A stretch of DNA of 21,005 bases, taken from assembly GCA_023432075.1 (NCBI GenBank), contig JAEYVD010000344.1, positions 1-21,005 of the forward strand. Direction: 5' to 3'. Shown here one piece after another: positions 1-8,083 of the stretch. The notes below the pieces were generated by a model. That model saw only the letters and a program-made list of their open reading frames with translations, did no database searches and was not told the DNA's origin. The stretch comes from Pseudomonadota bacterium. GTDB taxonomy: Bacteria; Pseudomonadota; Gammaproteobacteria; Burkholderiales; Burkholderiaceae_B. The position numbers were made by a program, and so were the translations under genes. Position 1 is the first letter of the stretch. The number at the start of each line of letters is the position of its first letter.

Positions 1-1361
1 GCCTGCAGCGCGTCCAGCAGCTTGCCATGAATGCCGCCAAAGCCGCCATTGCTCATGACCAGCACCTGGTCGCCCGGGCGGGCGGCGCCGGCGACCGCCG
101 CCACGAGTGCGCCGATGTCATCGTAACTGGAAGCTCGGCCGCCCAGGGGCGCAAGCACCTCGGCCGGGTTCCAGCCCAGCGCATGCTTGCCTTCGCTGGC
201 GCCAAAGCAGAACACCAGGTCGGCGTCGGCCAGGGCCTCGGGCAGGCGGGCCGCCATGGTGCCCAGCTTCATGGTGTTGGAACGCGGCTCCAGCACGGCC
301 AGGATGCGCGCGGCGCCAACCTGGCGGCGCAGTCCTTCCAGCGTGGTGGCGATGGCGGTGGGGTGGTGGGCAAAGTCGTCATAGACCTTGATGCCATTGA
401 CCGTTCCGCGCAGTTCCATGCGGCGCTTGACCCCGCCGAAGCGGGTCAGGGCGTCGATGCCCTGTTCGGCCGGCACGCCGACGTGCTCGGCGGCGGCCAG
501 GGCGGCCAGCGCGTTCATGCGGTTATGTTCGCCGGTCAGCGACCAGCGCACCGTGCCGGCTGGCTCGCCAGCGCGGGTGACTTCAAAGGCGCCGTCCGCG
601 TCGGGTGGCGAAGCCTGCCATTGGCCCCCGGCCCCGAACGTGACGGTATCAGACCAGCATCCTCGCGCAATCACGCGGTCCAGCGCATCCGAGTGTGTCG
701 GCCGGACGATGCGGCCCGACCCGGGTATCGTGCGCACCAGATGGTGGAATTGGGTTTCGATGGCGGCCAGATCGGGGAAGATGTCGGCGTGATCGTATTC
801 CAGGTTGTTCAGGATGGCGGTCCGGGGCCGGTAGTGCACAAACTTGGACCGCTTGTCGAAGAACGCCGTGTCGTACTCGTCTGCTTCGATCACGAAGGGG
901 CGGCGCGCCGGATCGTAGCGGGCGGATACGTGCAAGTCCTGCGCGACGCCGCCGATCAGGAAGTTGGGCGCCAGGCCCGCTGCTTCCAGCACCCAGGCCA
1001 GCATCGAGCTGGTGGTGGTCTTTCCATGCGTGCCGGCGACGGCCAGCACATGCGCGCCCGGCAGGATGTTGTCGCCCAGCCATTGCGGGCCGGACACGTA
1101 GCGCGCCCCGGATTCCAGAATGGCTTCCATGAGCGGATTGCCGCGGCTGACCACGTTGCCGATGACGTACAGGTCCGGCTTGAGCGCAAGTTGCTCCGCG
1201 CCGAAGCCCTCGATCAGTTCGATACCCTGTTCGGAAAGCTGGGTGCTCATCGGCGGGTACACGCCCGCGTCGCAACCCGTGACTTTGTGGCCGGCGGCCC
1301 GCGCGATCAGCGCGAGCCCGCCCATGAAGGTGCCGCAGATGCCAAGAATGTGCAGGTGCAT
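1..1361 (-). CDS. mpl: UDP-N-acetylmuramate:L-Ala-gamma-D-Glu-meso-DAP ligase (3' end cut by window)
   Basis: A peptidoglycan-recycling ligase of the Mur family. It joins the recovered tripeptide L-Ala-gamma-D-Glu-mDAP to UDP-MurNAc in the cytoplasm, using ATP. The reverse-strand translation starts MHLHILGICGTFMGGLA, the Rossmann-like N-terminus of Mpl. The ATP-binding loop AGTHGKTTTS lies near residues 109-118 with Lys114. A central DEYDTAFFDKRSKF stretch and HHPTAIATTL near the C-terminal domain are typical of Mpl rather than MurC. There are 453 whole codons in the window (family about 455-460), so only the last few residues are missing at base 1. The ATG at 1361-1359 has a good Shine-Dalgarno AGGAGA (complement of 1369-1374) at 7-nt spacing. 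The gene is divergent from the thioredoxin gene, with 97 bp between the two starts. That gap contains TATATATA (1386-1393), but I could not find a convincing -35 for either direction. Confidence 0.93.
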   Translation of the reverse strand, partial: MHLHILGICGTFMGGLALIARAAGHKVTGCDAGVYPPMSTQLSEQGIELIEGFGAEQLALKPDLYVIGNVVSRGNPLMEAILESGARYVSGPQWLGDNILPGAHVLAVAGTHGKTTTSSMLAWVLEAAGLAPNFLIGGVAQDLHVSARYDPARRPFVIEADEYDTAFFDKRSKFVHYRPRTAILNNLEYDHADIFPDLAAIETQFHHLVRTIPGSGRIVRPTHSDALDRVIARGCWSDTVTFGAGGQWQASPPDADGAFEVTRAGEPAGTVRWSLTGEHNRMNALAALAAAEHVGVPAEQGIDALTRFGGVKRRMELRGTVNGIKVYDDFAHHPTAIATTLEGLRRQVGAARILAVLEPRSNTMKLGTMAARLPEALADADLVFCFGASEGKHALGWNPAEVLAPLGGRASSYDDIGALVAAVAGAARPGDQVLVMSNGGFGGIHGKLLDALQ

Positions 1362-1458
1362 TGATAAATCTCCTGCCCTGCATTGTATATATAGCGTCGC
1401 GACAAGCCGGCTCTGCGCGCGTGCGGCGTAAAACGGCCGCAACGGTTATCATCGCGCC

Positions 1459-1992
1459 ATGAATCGACGCCTACTTCTTTCCGCCGCCGTGGCGGTGGCC
1501 GCAACTGTTGCGGGCGGCTACACCCTGATGGGACGCAAGCCGCAGAACGCCGCAGCGCCAGCCGACGCCGGCGATCCAGTGGCCGCGCTCAAGCAGATGC
1601 AACTGCCTGATCTTGCCGGCGCCTCGCATTCGCTGGAAGGCTGGAAGGGACAGCCCATCGTGGTCAATTTCTGGGCAACGTGGTGCGCGCCGTGCGTGAA
1701 GGAAATGCCTGCGCTGGACGCCCTGCAGAAAAAGTACCCGCATGTGCGCTTTGTCGGCTTCGGCGTCGATACTGCCGCCAACATGCAAAAATTTGTCGAG
1801 AAAGTACAGGTTTCCTACCCGTTATGGGTGATTGGCGCAGGCGCCATCGATACGCTGCGCAAGCTGGGAAATCCCAGCGGAGGCCTGCCTTTTACCATCG
1901 TTTTCAATGCAGATGGCAGTATTAACCGGAAGATACTGGGCGAAGTCCAACCTGACGACCTGGATCGCACGCTGGCGGGTTTGAAGGCGTAA
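1459..1992 (+). CDS. TlpA/ResA-like membrane-anchored thiol-disulfide oxidoreductase
   Basis: A 177-residue thioredoxin-fold protein, probably tethered to the inner membrane with its domain in the periplasm. Residues 5-25 form an uncleaved-looking hydrophobic anchor after MNRR. An Ala/Asp-rich linker follows. The fold then runs from about residue 48, with the redox motif WCAPC (Cys76, Cys79) inside FWATWCAPCVKEMP and the cis-proline loop GGLPFT (Pro144). The E-M-P after the CxxC and the insert before the cis-Pro are typical of the TlpA/ResA/CcmG group, which reduces disulfides, often for cytochrome c maturation or copper-site assembly. No cytochrome biogenesis genes are adjacent, so the substrate cannot be assigned. 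The ATG has no clear Shine-Dalgarno. It is kept because it gives a proper anchor and no better start lies nearby. aroQ starts 89 nt downstream. Confidence 0.9.
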   Translation: MNRRLLLSAAVAVAATVAGGYTLMGRKPQNAAAPADAGDPVAALKQMQLPDLAGASHSLEGWKGQPIVVNFWATWCAPCVKEMPALDALQKKYPHVRFVGFGVDTAANMQKFVEKVQVSYPLWVIGAGAIDTLRKLGNPSGGLPFTIVFNADGSINRKILGEVQPDDLDRTLAGLKA

Positions 1993-1997
1993 GTCTG

Positions 1998-2027
1998 TTG
2001 GACAAATAGTAGGAATTGGCGTAAAAA
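1998..2027 (+). promoter_or_regulatory. Candidate sigma-70 promoter for aroQ
   Basis: TTGGAC at 1998-2003 (4 of 6 with TTGACA) is followed after 18 nt by TAAAAA at 2022-2027 (4 of 6 with TATAAT). It lies just after the thioredoxin stop and about 55 nt before the aroQ ATG. The match is modest, and aroQ could instead be read from upstream. Confidence 0.3.
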
Positions 2028-2045
2028 GCTGGTTTATCGGCTGTT

Positions 2046-2062
2046 TTGCCAACAATTGGCAA
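2046..2062. promoter_or_regulatory. Perfect 7-bp inverted repeat upstream of aroQ
   Basis: TTGCCAA (2046-2052), spacer CAA, TTGGCAA (2056-2062) form a perfect dyad. A third TTGGCA half-site lies at 2072-2077, directly before the aroQ start at 2082. The position suits an operator or a small leader hairpin overlapping the ribosome-binding region. No regulator can be named from the sequence. Confidence 0.4.
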
Positions 2063-2081
2063 TCCACAATTTGGCACGCGC

Positions 2082-2516
2082 ATGGCGCAAAACATACTGG
2101 TATTGCATGGCCCGAATCTGAACCTGCTTGGCACCCGGGAACCTCATATCTACGGCAGTCTCACACTGGCCCAGATCAATGAGCGTCTCGAGTTGCTCGC
2201 GGGTGAATTGGGCGCCACGCTGACTGCGTGGCAAAGCAATCACGAAGGTGCGCTGGTCGACCGCATTCAGGCGGCCCGGCAGGACGGCACGGACTTCATC
2301 ATCATCAACGCAGCGGCATACACGCACACCAGCGTCGCAATTCGCGATGCGCTGGCTGGGGTCGCGATCCCATTTATTGAAGTACATTTGTCCAATCTGT
2401 ATAAGCGAGAGCCGTTCAGGCATCACTCTTATCTGTCCGACTTGGCGCAGGGCCTGATCAGCGGCCTGGGCGCGGACGGCTACGAGGCCGCGTTGCGTTA
2501 CGCAGTGCGGCACTGA
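2082..2516 (+). CDS. aroQ: 3-dehydroquinate dehydratase, type II
   Basis: The third step of the shikimate pathway: dehydration of 3-dehydroquinate to 3-dehydroshikimate by a dodecameric cytoplasmic enzyme. The 144-residue product starts [17 protein letters not shown], the type II signature. It carries the catalytic Tyr24 in HIYG, the QSNHEG strand (51-56), the YTHTS loop (80-84) and the EVHLSN segment with His102. The length matches the family (about 145). An in-frame TTG at 2046 would add 12 residues without homology, so the ATG at 2082 is preferred, although no strong Shine-Dalgarno precedes it. The usual NPGAYTHTS loop reads NAAAYTHTS here, a minor variation. The order aroQ-accB-accC is conserved in many beta- and gammaproteobacteria. 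Confidence 0.95.
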   Translation: MAQNILVLHGPNLNLLGTREPHIYGSLTLAQINERLELLAGELGATLTAWQSNHEGALVDRIQAARQDGTDFIIINAAAYTHTSVAIRDALAGVAIPFIEVHLSNLYKREPFRHHSYLSDLAQGLISGLGADGYEAALRYAVRH

Positions 2517-2604
2517 TCTCGCATCAAATTCAACGCTTTTACATCTTATACGGCGCGAACCCGACGCTGGGGCGACGCCGACACTATCTCGGGAAGCAGC
2601 TTCT

Positions 2605-3060
2605 ATGGATCTTCGAAAACTCAAAACCCTGATCGACCTGGTGGCTGAATCGGGCATCGCCGAGCTGGAAATCACCGAAGGCGAAGGCAAGGTCAGAATC
2701 GTCAAGTTCTCGCAGACGCTGCAGCCGGTGGCCTACCACCAGCCCGAAGCCGGCGTGCCCGCCGCGCCCGTGGCTGCCGCCGCGCCCGCCGCCGCACCGG
2801 CCGCGCCCGCTGCCCCGGTCATTCAAGGCCATGTCGTGAAGGCCCCGATGGTCGGCACGTTCTACCGCTCGCCGAACCCGGGCGCTGCTCCGTTCGTCGA
2901 CGTTGGCGCCACCGTCAAGGAAGGCGATCCGCTGTGCATCATTGAAGCCATGAAGCTGCTCAATGAAATCGAAGCCGACAAGGCCGGCGTCATCAAAGAA
3001 ATCCTGGTCGAAAACGGTGAGCCCGTCGAGTACGGTCAACCCCTGTTCGTCATTGGCTGA
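2605..3060 (+). CDS. accB: Acetyl-CoA carboxylase biotin carboxyl carrier protein
   Basis: The BCCP subunit of acetyl-CoA carboxylase, which makes malonyl-CoA for fatty-acid synthesis. Residues 1-35 ([18 protein letters not shown] onward) are the conserved N-terminal dimerisation segment. Residues 50-72 are an Ala/Pro linker. Residues 75-151 are the biotinyl domain with the motif [12 protein letters not shown], where Lys117 is the biotinylation site. The protein is 151 residues, normal for the family. The start follows AGCAGC with no classical Shine-Dalgarno, but the N-terminus aligns exactly with known BCCPs. An 88-bp gap separates it from aroQ, and accC follows after 9 bp, so accBC is one transcription unit. 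Confidence 0.97.
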   Translation: MDLRKLKTLIDLVAESGIAELEITEGEGKVRIVKFSQTLQPVAYHQPEAGVPAAPVAAAAPAAAPAAPAAPVIQGHVVKAPMVGTFYRSPNPGAAPFVDVGATVKEGDPLCIIEAMKLLNEIEADKAGVIKEILVENGEPVEYGQPLFVIG

Positions 3061-3069
3061 TAGCTGAAC

Positions 3070-4416
3070 ATGTTCGAAAAAATCCTGATCGCCAATCGGG
3101 GCGAAATCGCCCTGCGCATTCAGCGCGCCTGCCGCGAGCTGGGCATCAAGACCGTGGTCGTTCACTCCGAGGCCGACCGCGAAGCCAAGTACGTGCGCCT
3201 TGCCGATGAATCCGTGTGCATCGGGCCCGCGCCGTCGCGTGAAAGCTACCTGAACATGCCGGCCATCATCTCGGCCGCCGAAGTCACGGATTCCGAGGCA
3301 ATCCACCCGGGTTACGGGTTCTTGTCCGAAAATGCCGACTTCGCCGATCGCGTCGAGAAGAGCGGCTTCGTGTTCATCGGCCCGCGCCCGGACACGATCC
3401 GCCTGATGGGCGACAAGGTCAGCGCCAAGCGCGCCATGATCGAAGCCGGCGTGCCGGTGGTGCCGGGTTCGGAAGGCGCGTTGCCCGACGATCCGCAGGA
3501 AATTCTGCGTACTGCGCGCGAGGTCGGCTATCCGGTCATCATCAAGGCCGCGGGCGGCGGCGGTGGCCGCGGGATGCGCGTGGTGTACACCGAGGCCGCG
3601 CTGCTCAACGCCGTCACGATGACGCGTTCCGAGGCAGGCGCCGCGTTCAACAACCCGGAAGTCTATATGGAGAAGTTCCTCGAGAACCCGCGCCATATCG
3701 AAATCCAGGTGCTGGCCGATGGCGGCCGCAACGCGGTCTGGCTGGGCGAACGCGACTGCTCCATGCAGCGCCGCCACCAGAAGGTGATCGAAGAAGCGCC
3801 GGCGCCCGGCATCGCCCGCCGCCTGATCGAGCGCATTGGCGACCGCTGTGCCGACGCCTGCCGCAAGATGGGCTATCGCGGCGCGGGCACGTTCGAATTC
3901 CTGTATGAAAACGGCGAGTTCTATTTCATCGAAATGAACACCCGCATCCAGGTCGAACACCCGGTCACCGAATTGATCACGGGCATTGACCTGGTGCAGC
4001 AGCAGATCCTGATCGCCGCCGGCGAAAAGTTCACGCTGCGCCAGCGCGACATCGCGTTCAAGGGCCATGCGATCGAATGCCGCATCAACGCGGAAGATCC
4101 GTTCCGTTTCGTGCCCAGCCCCGGCCGCATCACGAACTGGCACACGCCGGGCGGTCCTGGCGTTCGCATCGATTCGCACGCGTTCAACGGCTACTTCGTG
4201 CCGCCGAACTACGATTCGATGATTGCCAAGGTCATTACGTACGGCGACACGCGCGACCAGGCGCTGGCCCGCATGCGCATCGCGCTGTCGGAAATGGTGG
4301 TGGAAGGCATTTCCACCAACATCCCGCTGCATCGCGAAATGCTGCAGGACGCCCGCTTCATCGAAGGCGGCACCAGCATCCATTATCTGGAACACAAGTT
4401 GGCGCAGCGTCCCTGA
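3070..4416 (+). CDS. accC: Acetyl-CoA carboxylase biotin carboxylase subunit
   Basis: An ATP-grasp enzyme that carboxylates the biotin on AccB with bicarbonate and ATP. The 448-residue protein shows the N-terminal [16 protein letters not shown], the glycine-rich ATP loop [16 protein letters not shown] with Lys159, and the [18 protein letters not shown] stretch. The metal/catalytic segment is [16 protein letters not shown] with Glu288, Asn290 and Arg292, which fall at the same numbers as in the E. coli enzyme. The length is standard. It lies 9 bp after accB and is followed at once by a rho-independent terminator. Confidence 0.97.
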   Translation: MFEKILIANRGEIALRIQRACRELGIKTVVVHSEADREAKYVRLADESVCIGPAPSRESYLNMPAIISAAEVTDSEAIHPGYGFLSENADFADRVEKSGFVFIGPRPDTIRLMGDKVSAKRAMIEAGVPVVPGSEGALPDDPQEILRTAREVGYPVIIKAAGGGGGRGMRVVYTEAALLNAVTMTRSEAGAAFNNPEVYMEKFLENPRHIEIQVLADGGRNAVWLGERDCSMQRRHQKVIEEAPAPGIARRLIERIGDRCADACRKMGYRGAGTFEFLYENGEFYFIEMNTRIQVEHPVTELITGIDLVQQQILIAAGEKFTLRQRDIAFKGHAIECRINAEDPFRFVPSPGRITNWHTPGGPGVRIDSHAFNGYFVPPNYDSMIAKVITYGDTRDQALARMRIALSEMVVEGISTNIPLHREMLQDARFIEGGTSIHYLEHKLAQRP

Positions 4417-4424
4417 CCGACTTT

Positions 4425-4450
4425 GGGGCCTCACGGCCCCTTTTGCGTTT
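4425..4450 (+). terminator. Rho-independent terminator after accC
   Basis: GGGGCC (4425-4430), loop TCAC, GGCCCC (4435-4440), then TTTTGCGTTTT. A 6-bp GC stem with a U-rich tail, 8 nt after the accC stop, should end the accBC transcript. Confidence 0.8.
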
Positions 4451-4477
4451 TGCCTTGTAGATGTTTTAAGGTTGATC

Positions 4478-4501
4478 GGGCCGCGGCGCATGCCGCGGCC
4501 C
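4478..4501. repeat. Perfect 10-bp GC-only inverted repeat in the prmA leader
   Basis: GGGCCGCGGC (4478-4487), loop GCAT, GCCGCGGCCC (4492-4501). No T-run follows, so it is not a standard terminator on the plus strand. It ends 26 nt before the prmA ATG and could be a leader hairpin, or a back-up stop for accC transcription. Confidence 0.6.
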
Positions 4502-4527
4502 GTTGACCAGATGGAAGAGAAATAATC

Positions 4528-5460
4528 ATGCGTGAACTCGTGCTCCATTGCTCGGAGGCGCAGGCCGAAGCCTTGTCGGATGCGTTGCTCGAAGCCGGCG
4601 TGCTGTCGGTCTCCGTCGAAGACGCCGACTTCGGCACCGACGTCGAGCGTCCCCTGTTCGGCGAGCCCGGCACCGAGCCCGACGTCCAGGCCTGGGACCG
4701 CAACCGCGTCGTCGCCTTGCTGCCGGACGGAGCCGATCCCGCGCAGATCATGGAAGAAGCCGCGCAATCCGGAGAGCTCGAAGCGTCGGTCTTTGACGGC
4801 TGGAGCCTGCGCGACGTGCCGGACGCCGACTGGGTGCGCCTGACGCAATCGCAGTTTGGCCCGATCCACATTGCCGAGCGGCTCTGGATCGTCCCCAGCT
4901 GGCATCGCGACAATCCCGACGTGCCGGGTCTGGACGCCGCGGCCGCGCCCGACCAGGACGGCGCCATCCATATCGAACTGGACCCGGGTCTGGCCTTTGG
5001 CACCGGCAGCCATCCGACCACGCACCTGTGCCTGGCCTGGCTGGAAGCCGAGCTGCCTGCCGGGGCGACCATGCTGGACTATGGCTGCGGATCGGGCATT
5101 CTGGCCATTGCCGCGCGCAAGCTGGGCGCTGGCCCCACGCAGGCGGTCGACATCGACGCGCAGGCGGTGCAAAGCACGGTGTTCAACGCCGAGGTCAACA
5201 AGGTCGAACTGCAGGCCATGCTGCCCGATGCGCTGGCCGACGGCACGTTTGAAGTGGTTGTCGCCAACATCTTGTCCAATCCGTTGAAGGTGCTGGCGCC
5301 CATGTTGGCTGGCCGCGTCGCCGCGGGCGGTCATCTGGTGCTGTCCGGCGTGCTCGAACGCCAGGCCGAGGAAGTCGCCGCCGCCTACGCGCCGTGGCTT
5401 GCCATGTCCGTCTGGCGCGCGCGCGACGGCTGGGTGTGCCTGCACGGCCGCAAGCCTTAA
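4528..5460 (+). CDS. prmA: Ribosomal protein L11 methyltransferase
   Basis: A cytoplasmic SAM-dependent enzyme that trimethylates ribosomal protein L11. The 310-residue protein has the N-terminal substrate-recognition domain (1-120). A linker leads to [15 protein letters not shown], the PrmA hallmark (FGTGSHPTT at 157-165). SAM motif I is [14 protein letters not shown] (183-196), and [10 protein letters not shown] with Asn247 is the catalytic-loop equivalent. The length agrees with the family (about 293-310). GGAAGAG upstream serves as Shine-Dalgarno for the ATG at 4528. It is separated from accC by a terminator and a second strong hairpin, so it probably has its own promoter, but I could not identify one. 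The zinc-ribbon gene follows after 24 nt. Confidence 0.95.
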   Translation: MRELVLHCSEAQAEALSDALLEAGVLSVSVEDADFGTDVERPLFGEPGTEPDVQAWDRNRVVALLPDGADPAQIMEEAAQSGELEASVFDGWSLRDVPDADWVRLTQSQFGPIHIAERLWIVPSWHRDNPDVPGLDAAAAPDQDGAIHIELDPGLAFGTGSHPTTHLCLAWLEAELPAGATMLDYGCGSGILAIAARKLGAGPTQAVDIDAQAVQSTVFNAEVNKVELQAMLPDALADGTFEVVVANILSNPLKVLAPMLAGRVAAGGHLVLSGVLERQAEEVAAAYAPWLAMSVWRARDGWVCLHGRKP

Positions 5461-5484
5461 GCTGCGGCAGCAGGAGCACGTCTC

Positions 5485-6924
5485 ATGGCTCTGACCACCC
5501 GCTGCCCGCAGTGCGGCACGTCTTTCAAGGTGGTGCCCGACCAGCTTCGGGTCCGCAATGGGCTGGTGCGTTGCGGCGCCTGCTCCACCGTGTTCGACGG
5601 CCGTGCGTGTCTGGTGTCCGCGCCGGGCGCGCCCGTGGCCGCGACAGCGCCGGCCAGTGCGCCGCTGCCGTCTTCCGCCGCCGCTGTCGCTGCGCCGGTC
5701 CTGGCCACGCCCGAGCCGCACCCGCCCGCTGCCCCGATTCCTGAACCCGCCTACGCGCCGCCCGCCATCCCTGCGCGAGCGCCAGCAGTCGCGCCGCCCA
5801 AGCCGCCCGCGCCGGCCGCGCCGCCCCAGCCCCAAGAACCACGTATCGTCCTGCCTTGGGAAGACGAACCCGAGGCGCCGCCCGCGCCCATGGTCCGGTC
5901 CGCACCCTCGATGCCGTCCGCACCGGCGGTTCCGTCCGCGCCGGCGGTTCCGCCCGCGGTGCTGCGTGGCCGTGATGACATTCGCAAGCGCACCGAGCCG
6001 CAAGCCGCCGCTGCCGATGACGACATCGAAGACGACGATTACGCCGACGACGACGGCGAGCCTTTCCTGCGCGAATCCGAGCCGCCGCGCGCCGCGCCCG
6101 CGCACCAGCTCCCGGCGTATCGTCATGAGCCCATCGTTGCCGGCCGATCGGACGAGCCGACGCTGGATTGGCGCGCCGGCCGTCCGCTCACCGGCGAGCG
6201 CGACGACCCGCGCAACGATCCGCACGAAGATCTGCACGATGACCAGCCTGACGATGTGCGCGACGACGTGCGGGACCTCGAGCGCGACGACGAATACGAG
6301 CACGACGACGACCGGGATGCCGGCGCGCACGAGCCGGTGCTGGGCGACACCCGCACGCGGTACTCCAGCGCCACGGACGTGGGCCGCTCGCCGCCCGAAT
6401 TCCTGGACCAGGACCGCATCGAGCGCAGCGGCCTGGTGCGCAAGCTGTGGGGCTACGCCTGCCTCGTCGGCCTGATCGCGCTGGCCCTGCAGCTGCTGTA
6501 CGCGTACCGCACCGATATCGCCAACTCCGTGCCCGCGCTGCGTCCGGCGCTGGAGGCCGTCTGCAAGCCGCTGGACTGCACCGTCGGCTACGCGCGCCGG
6601 CGCGATCTCATCAGCATTTCCTCGTCGTCGCTGCAGCCGCCTGCGGGCGCCGCCGCCATCGACGACGGGCGCACCCGCCTGGTGCTGACCGTGATGCTGC
6701 ACAACCGCTACGACAAGCCGCAGTATTGGCCCGCGCTGGTGCTGGAACTGAACGACCTGTCGGACACGGTGGTCGTGCGCAAGGTGCTGATGCCCGAAGA
6801 CTACCTCACGCCGCAGCAGCTGGCCGGCCCGTTCGGCCCGCAAGGCGCCCTGAAGATTTCCGTCCCCATTGAAGTGACCGGCGTTCAGGTCAATGGCTAC
6901 CAACTCGACAAGTTTTTTCCGTAA
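5485..6924 (+). CDS. Zinc-ribbon and DUF3426 domain membrane protein
   Basis: A 479-residue protein of unknown function. The N-terminus TRCPQCGTSFKV...VRCGACSTVFDG is an MJ0042-type zinc ribbon with Cys7, Cys10, Cys30 and Cys33. Residues about 50-165 are a Pro/Ala-rich linker. Residues about 172-190 and 235-285 are very acidic, with repeated Asp-Asp pairs spaced by Arg and His. A single membrane helix at about 323-345 (GYACLVGLIALALQLLYAY) precedes a C-terminal DUF3426 domain expected in the periplasm. The protein therefore joins a cytoplasmic metal-binding head to an envelope domain through a long disordered tether. Proteins with this architecture are often encoded next to prmA in betaproteobacteria. 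It lies 24 nt after prmA and 12 nt before the kinase start, consistent with one operon. Confidence 0.85.
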   Translation: MALTTRCPQCGTSFKVVPDQLRVRNGLVRCGACSTVFDGRACLVSAPGAPVAATAPASAPLPSSAAAVAAPVLATPEPHPPAAPIPEPAYAPPAIPARAPAVAPPKPPAPAAPPQPQEPRIVLPWEDEPEAPPAPMVRSAPSMPSAPAVPSAPAVPPAVLRGRDDIRKRTEPQAAAADDDIEDDDYADDDGEPFLRESEPPRAAPAHQLPAYRHEPIVAGRSDEPTLDWRAGRPLTGERDDPRNDPHEDLHDDQPDDVRDDVRDLERDDEYEHDDDRDAGAHEPVLGDTRTRYSSATDVGRSPPEFLDQDRIERSGLVRKLWGYACLVGLIALALQLLYAYRTDIANSVPALRPALEAVCKPLDCTVGYARRRDLISISSSSLQPPAGAAAIDDGRTRLVLTVMLHNRYDKPQYWPALVLELNDLSDTVVVRKVLMPEDYLTPQQLAGPFGPQGALKISVPIEVTGVQVNGYQLDKFFP

Positions 6925-6936
6925 AGGATGACAAGC

Positions 6937-7878
6937 ATGGCAACCCCTGTTCTGGTCTGCGGTTCGATGGCGTTCGACACCATCGCGGTGTTTGAAGGAC
7001 GCTTCAAGGAGCACATTCTTGCCGACCGCATTCAGTCGCTGAGCGTGTCGTTCCTGGTGCCCAGCATGCGCAAGGAGTTTGGCGGCTGCTCGGGCAACAT
7101 CGCCTACAACATGAACCTGCTGGGCGGCAAACCCGTTCCGGTCGCCACCGTGGGCGAAGACGCCGGCGAGTACATGCAGCGCCTGTCGGGCCTGGGCATC
7201 GACGTCAGCCGCGTCAAGGTCATCCCCGATACCTTCACCGCGCAATGCTTCATCACGACCGATCTGGACGACAACCAGATCACCGCCTTTCACCCCGGCG
7301 CCATGTCCTTTGCCGCGCAGAACGACCTGAGCGATGCAGACGCTGCCTGGGCCATCGTCGCGCCCGACGCGAAGGAAGGCATGTTTGCCCATGCCGAACG
7401 TCTGAACAAGCGCGGCATCCCCTTTATCTTCGACCTGGGCCAGGCCATGCCGCTCTTTGATGGCGCTGACCTCGAGCGCATGCTCAAGCTGACCCAGGCG
7501 CTCACGGTCAACGACTACGAAGCCGGCGTGGTCGAGCAACGCACGGGCCGCAGCGTCGCGGACATCGCGCGCTCCCTGCAGGCCGTCGTCGTGACGCGCG
7601 GCGCCGAAGGCGCCACCCTGCACACCGAAGGCAAGACCATCCAGATCGAACCGGTGCGCGCGTCGCAGGTGGTCGATCCCACGGGCTGCGGCGACGCGCA
7701 GCGCGGCGGTCTGCTGTATGGGCTGACCAGCGGCTGGAATTGGGAAGACAGCTGCCGCCTGGGCAACGTGATGGGCGCCATCAAGATTGCTTCGCGCGGT
7801 CCGCAGAACCACGCGCCCACGCGTGGCGAGATCGACGCCGTGCTGCACGCCACGTACGGCATCCATCTGCCTGGCTGA
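6937..7878 (+). CDS. PfkB-family carbohydrate/nucleoside kinase (adenosine-kinase-like)
   Basis: A 313-residue ribokinase-fold kinase, presumably cytoplasmic. The N-terminal strand VLVCGSMAFDTI, the first PfkB signature around GGCSGNIAYNMNLLGG, and the C-terminal signature DPTGCGDAQRGGLLYG (from Asp247, with catalytic-base Asp253) place it in COG0524. The FGGCSGNIAYN form and the GCGDA motif resemble bacterial proteins annotated as adenosine kinase, but the substrate cannot be fixed from sequence. There are two candidate starts, 6928 and 6937. AAAGGA (6923-6928) is 8 nt from the second and overlaps the first, so 6937 is chosen. It is probably co-transcribed with the upstream zinc-ribbon gene. 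Confidence 0.88.
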   Translation: MATPVLVCGSMAFDTIAVFEGRFKEHILADRIQSLSVSFLVPSMRKEFGGCSGNIAYNMNLLGGKPVPVATVGEDAGEYMQRLSGLGIDVSRVKVIPDTFTAQCFITTDLDDNQITAFHPGAMSFAAQNDLSDADAAWAIVAPDAKEGMFAHAERLNKRGIPFIFDLGQAMPLFDGADLERMLKLTQALTVNDYEAGVVEQRTGRSVADIARSLQAVVVTRGAEGATLHTEGKTIQIEPVRASQVVDPTGCGDAQRGGLLYGLTSGWNWEDSCRLGNVMGAIKIASRGPQNHAPTRGEIDAVLHATYGIHLPG

Positions 7879-7943
7879 GCTTCTAAGGACTTCCGGGAAC
7901 CGCCGGTCGCTACACGAGTCGAAGGCCAATCCCTGCGCAATGG

Positions 7944-7966
7944 CAACGGGCTGTTGCCCGTTGTTT
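7944..7966 (+). terminator. Probable terminator after the PfkB kinase
   Basis: CAACGGGC (7944-7951), loop TGTT, GCCCGTTG (7956-7963), then TTT. The 8-bp stem is perfect but the T-run is short, so it may be only partly efficient. Confidence 0.55.
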
Positions 7967-8019
7967 CCCGGCGCAGTTTGCAGCTTCTCGCGGAGGGTTT
8001 CAGTCTGTTGCTGGCGCGC

Positions 8020-8047
8020 TTGCCGGGCGTTGCGCTCGGAGTATCAT
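8020..8047 (+). promoter_or_regulatory. Putative sigma-70 promoter for the lipoprotein gene
   Basis: TTGCCG (8020-8025), 16-nt spacer, TATCAT (8042-8047). Four of six -35 bases and four of six -10 bases match consensus. It sits 36 nt before the ATG at 8084, between two terminators, so the gene is likely monocistronic. Confidence 0.5.
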
Positions 8048-8083
8048 CAGTTACCGTCGGCCGTGCCCGAATGAGGAGTCCAA

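Noticed and set aside
27..1364. 445-codon plus-strand frame opposite mpl
   Set aside because: The minus strand encodes Mpl with all motifs and a good ribosome-binding site; this is its mirror.
2072..2088. Sigma-54-like -24/-12 element (TGGCACG then TGGC)
   Set aside because: The -12 part lacks TTGC and the element overlaps the aroQ start codon, so transcription would begin inside the gene.
2584..7929. Very long open frame (about 1,780 codons) on the minus strand
   Set aside because: It lies opposite accB, accC, prmA, the zinc-ribbon gene and the kinase. It is the usual stop-free shadow of high-GC codons and its translation has no recognisable domain.
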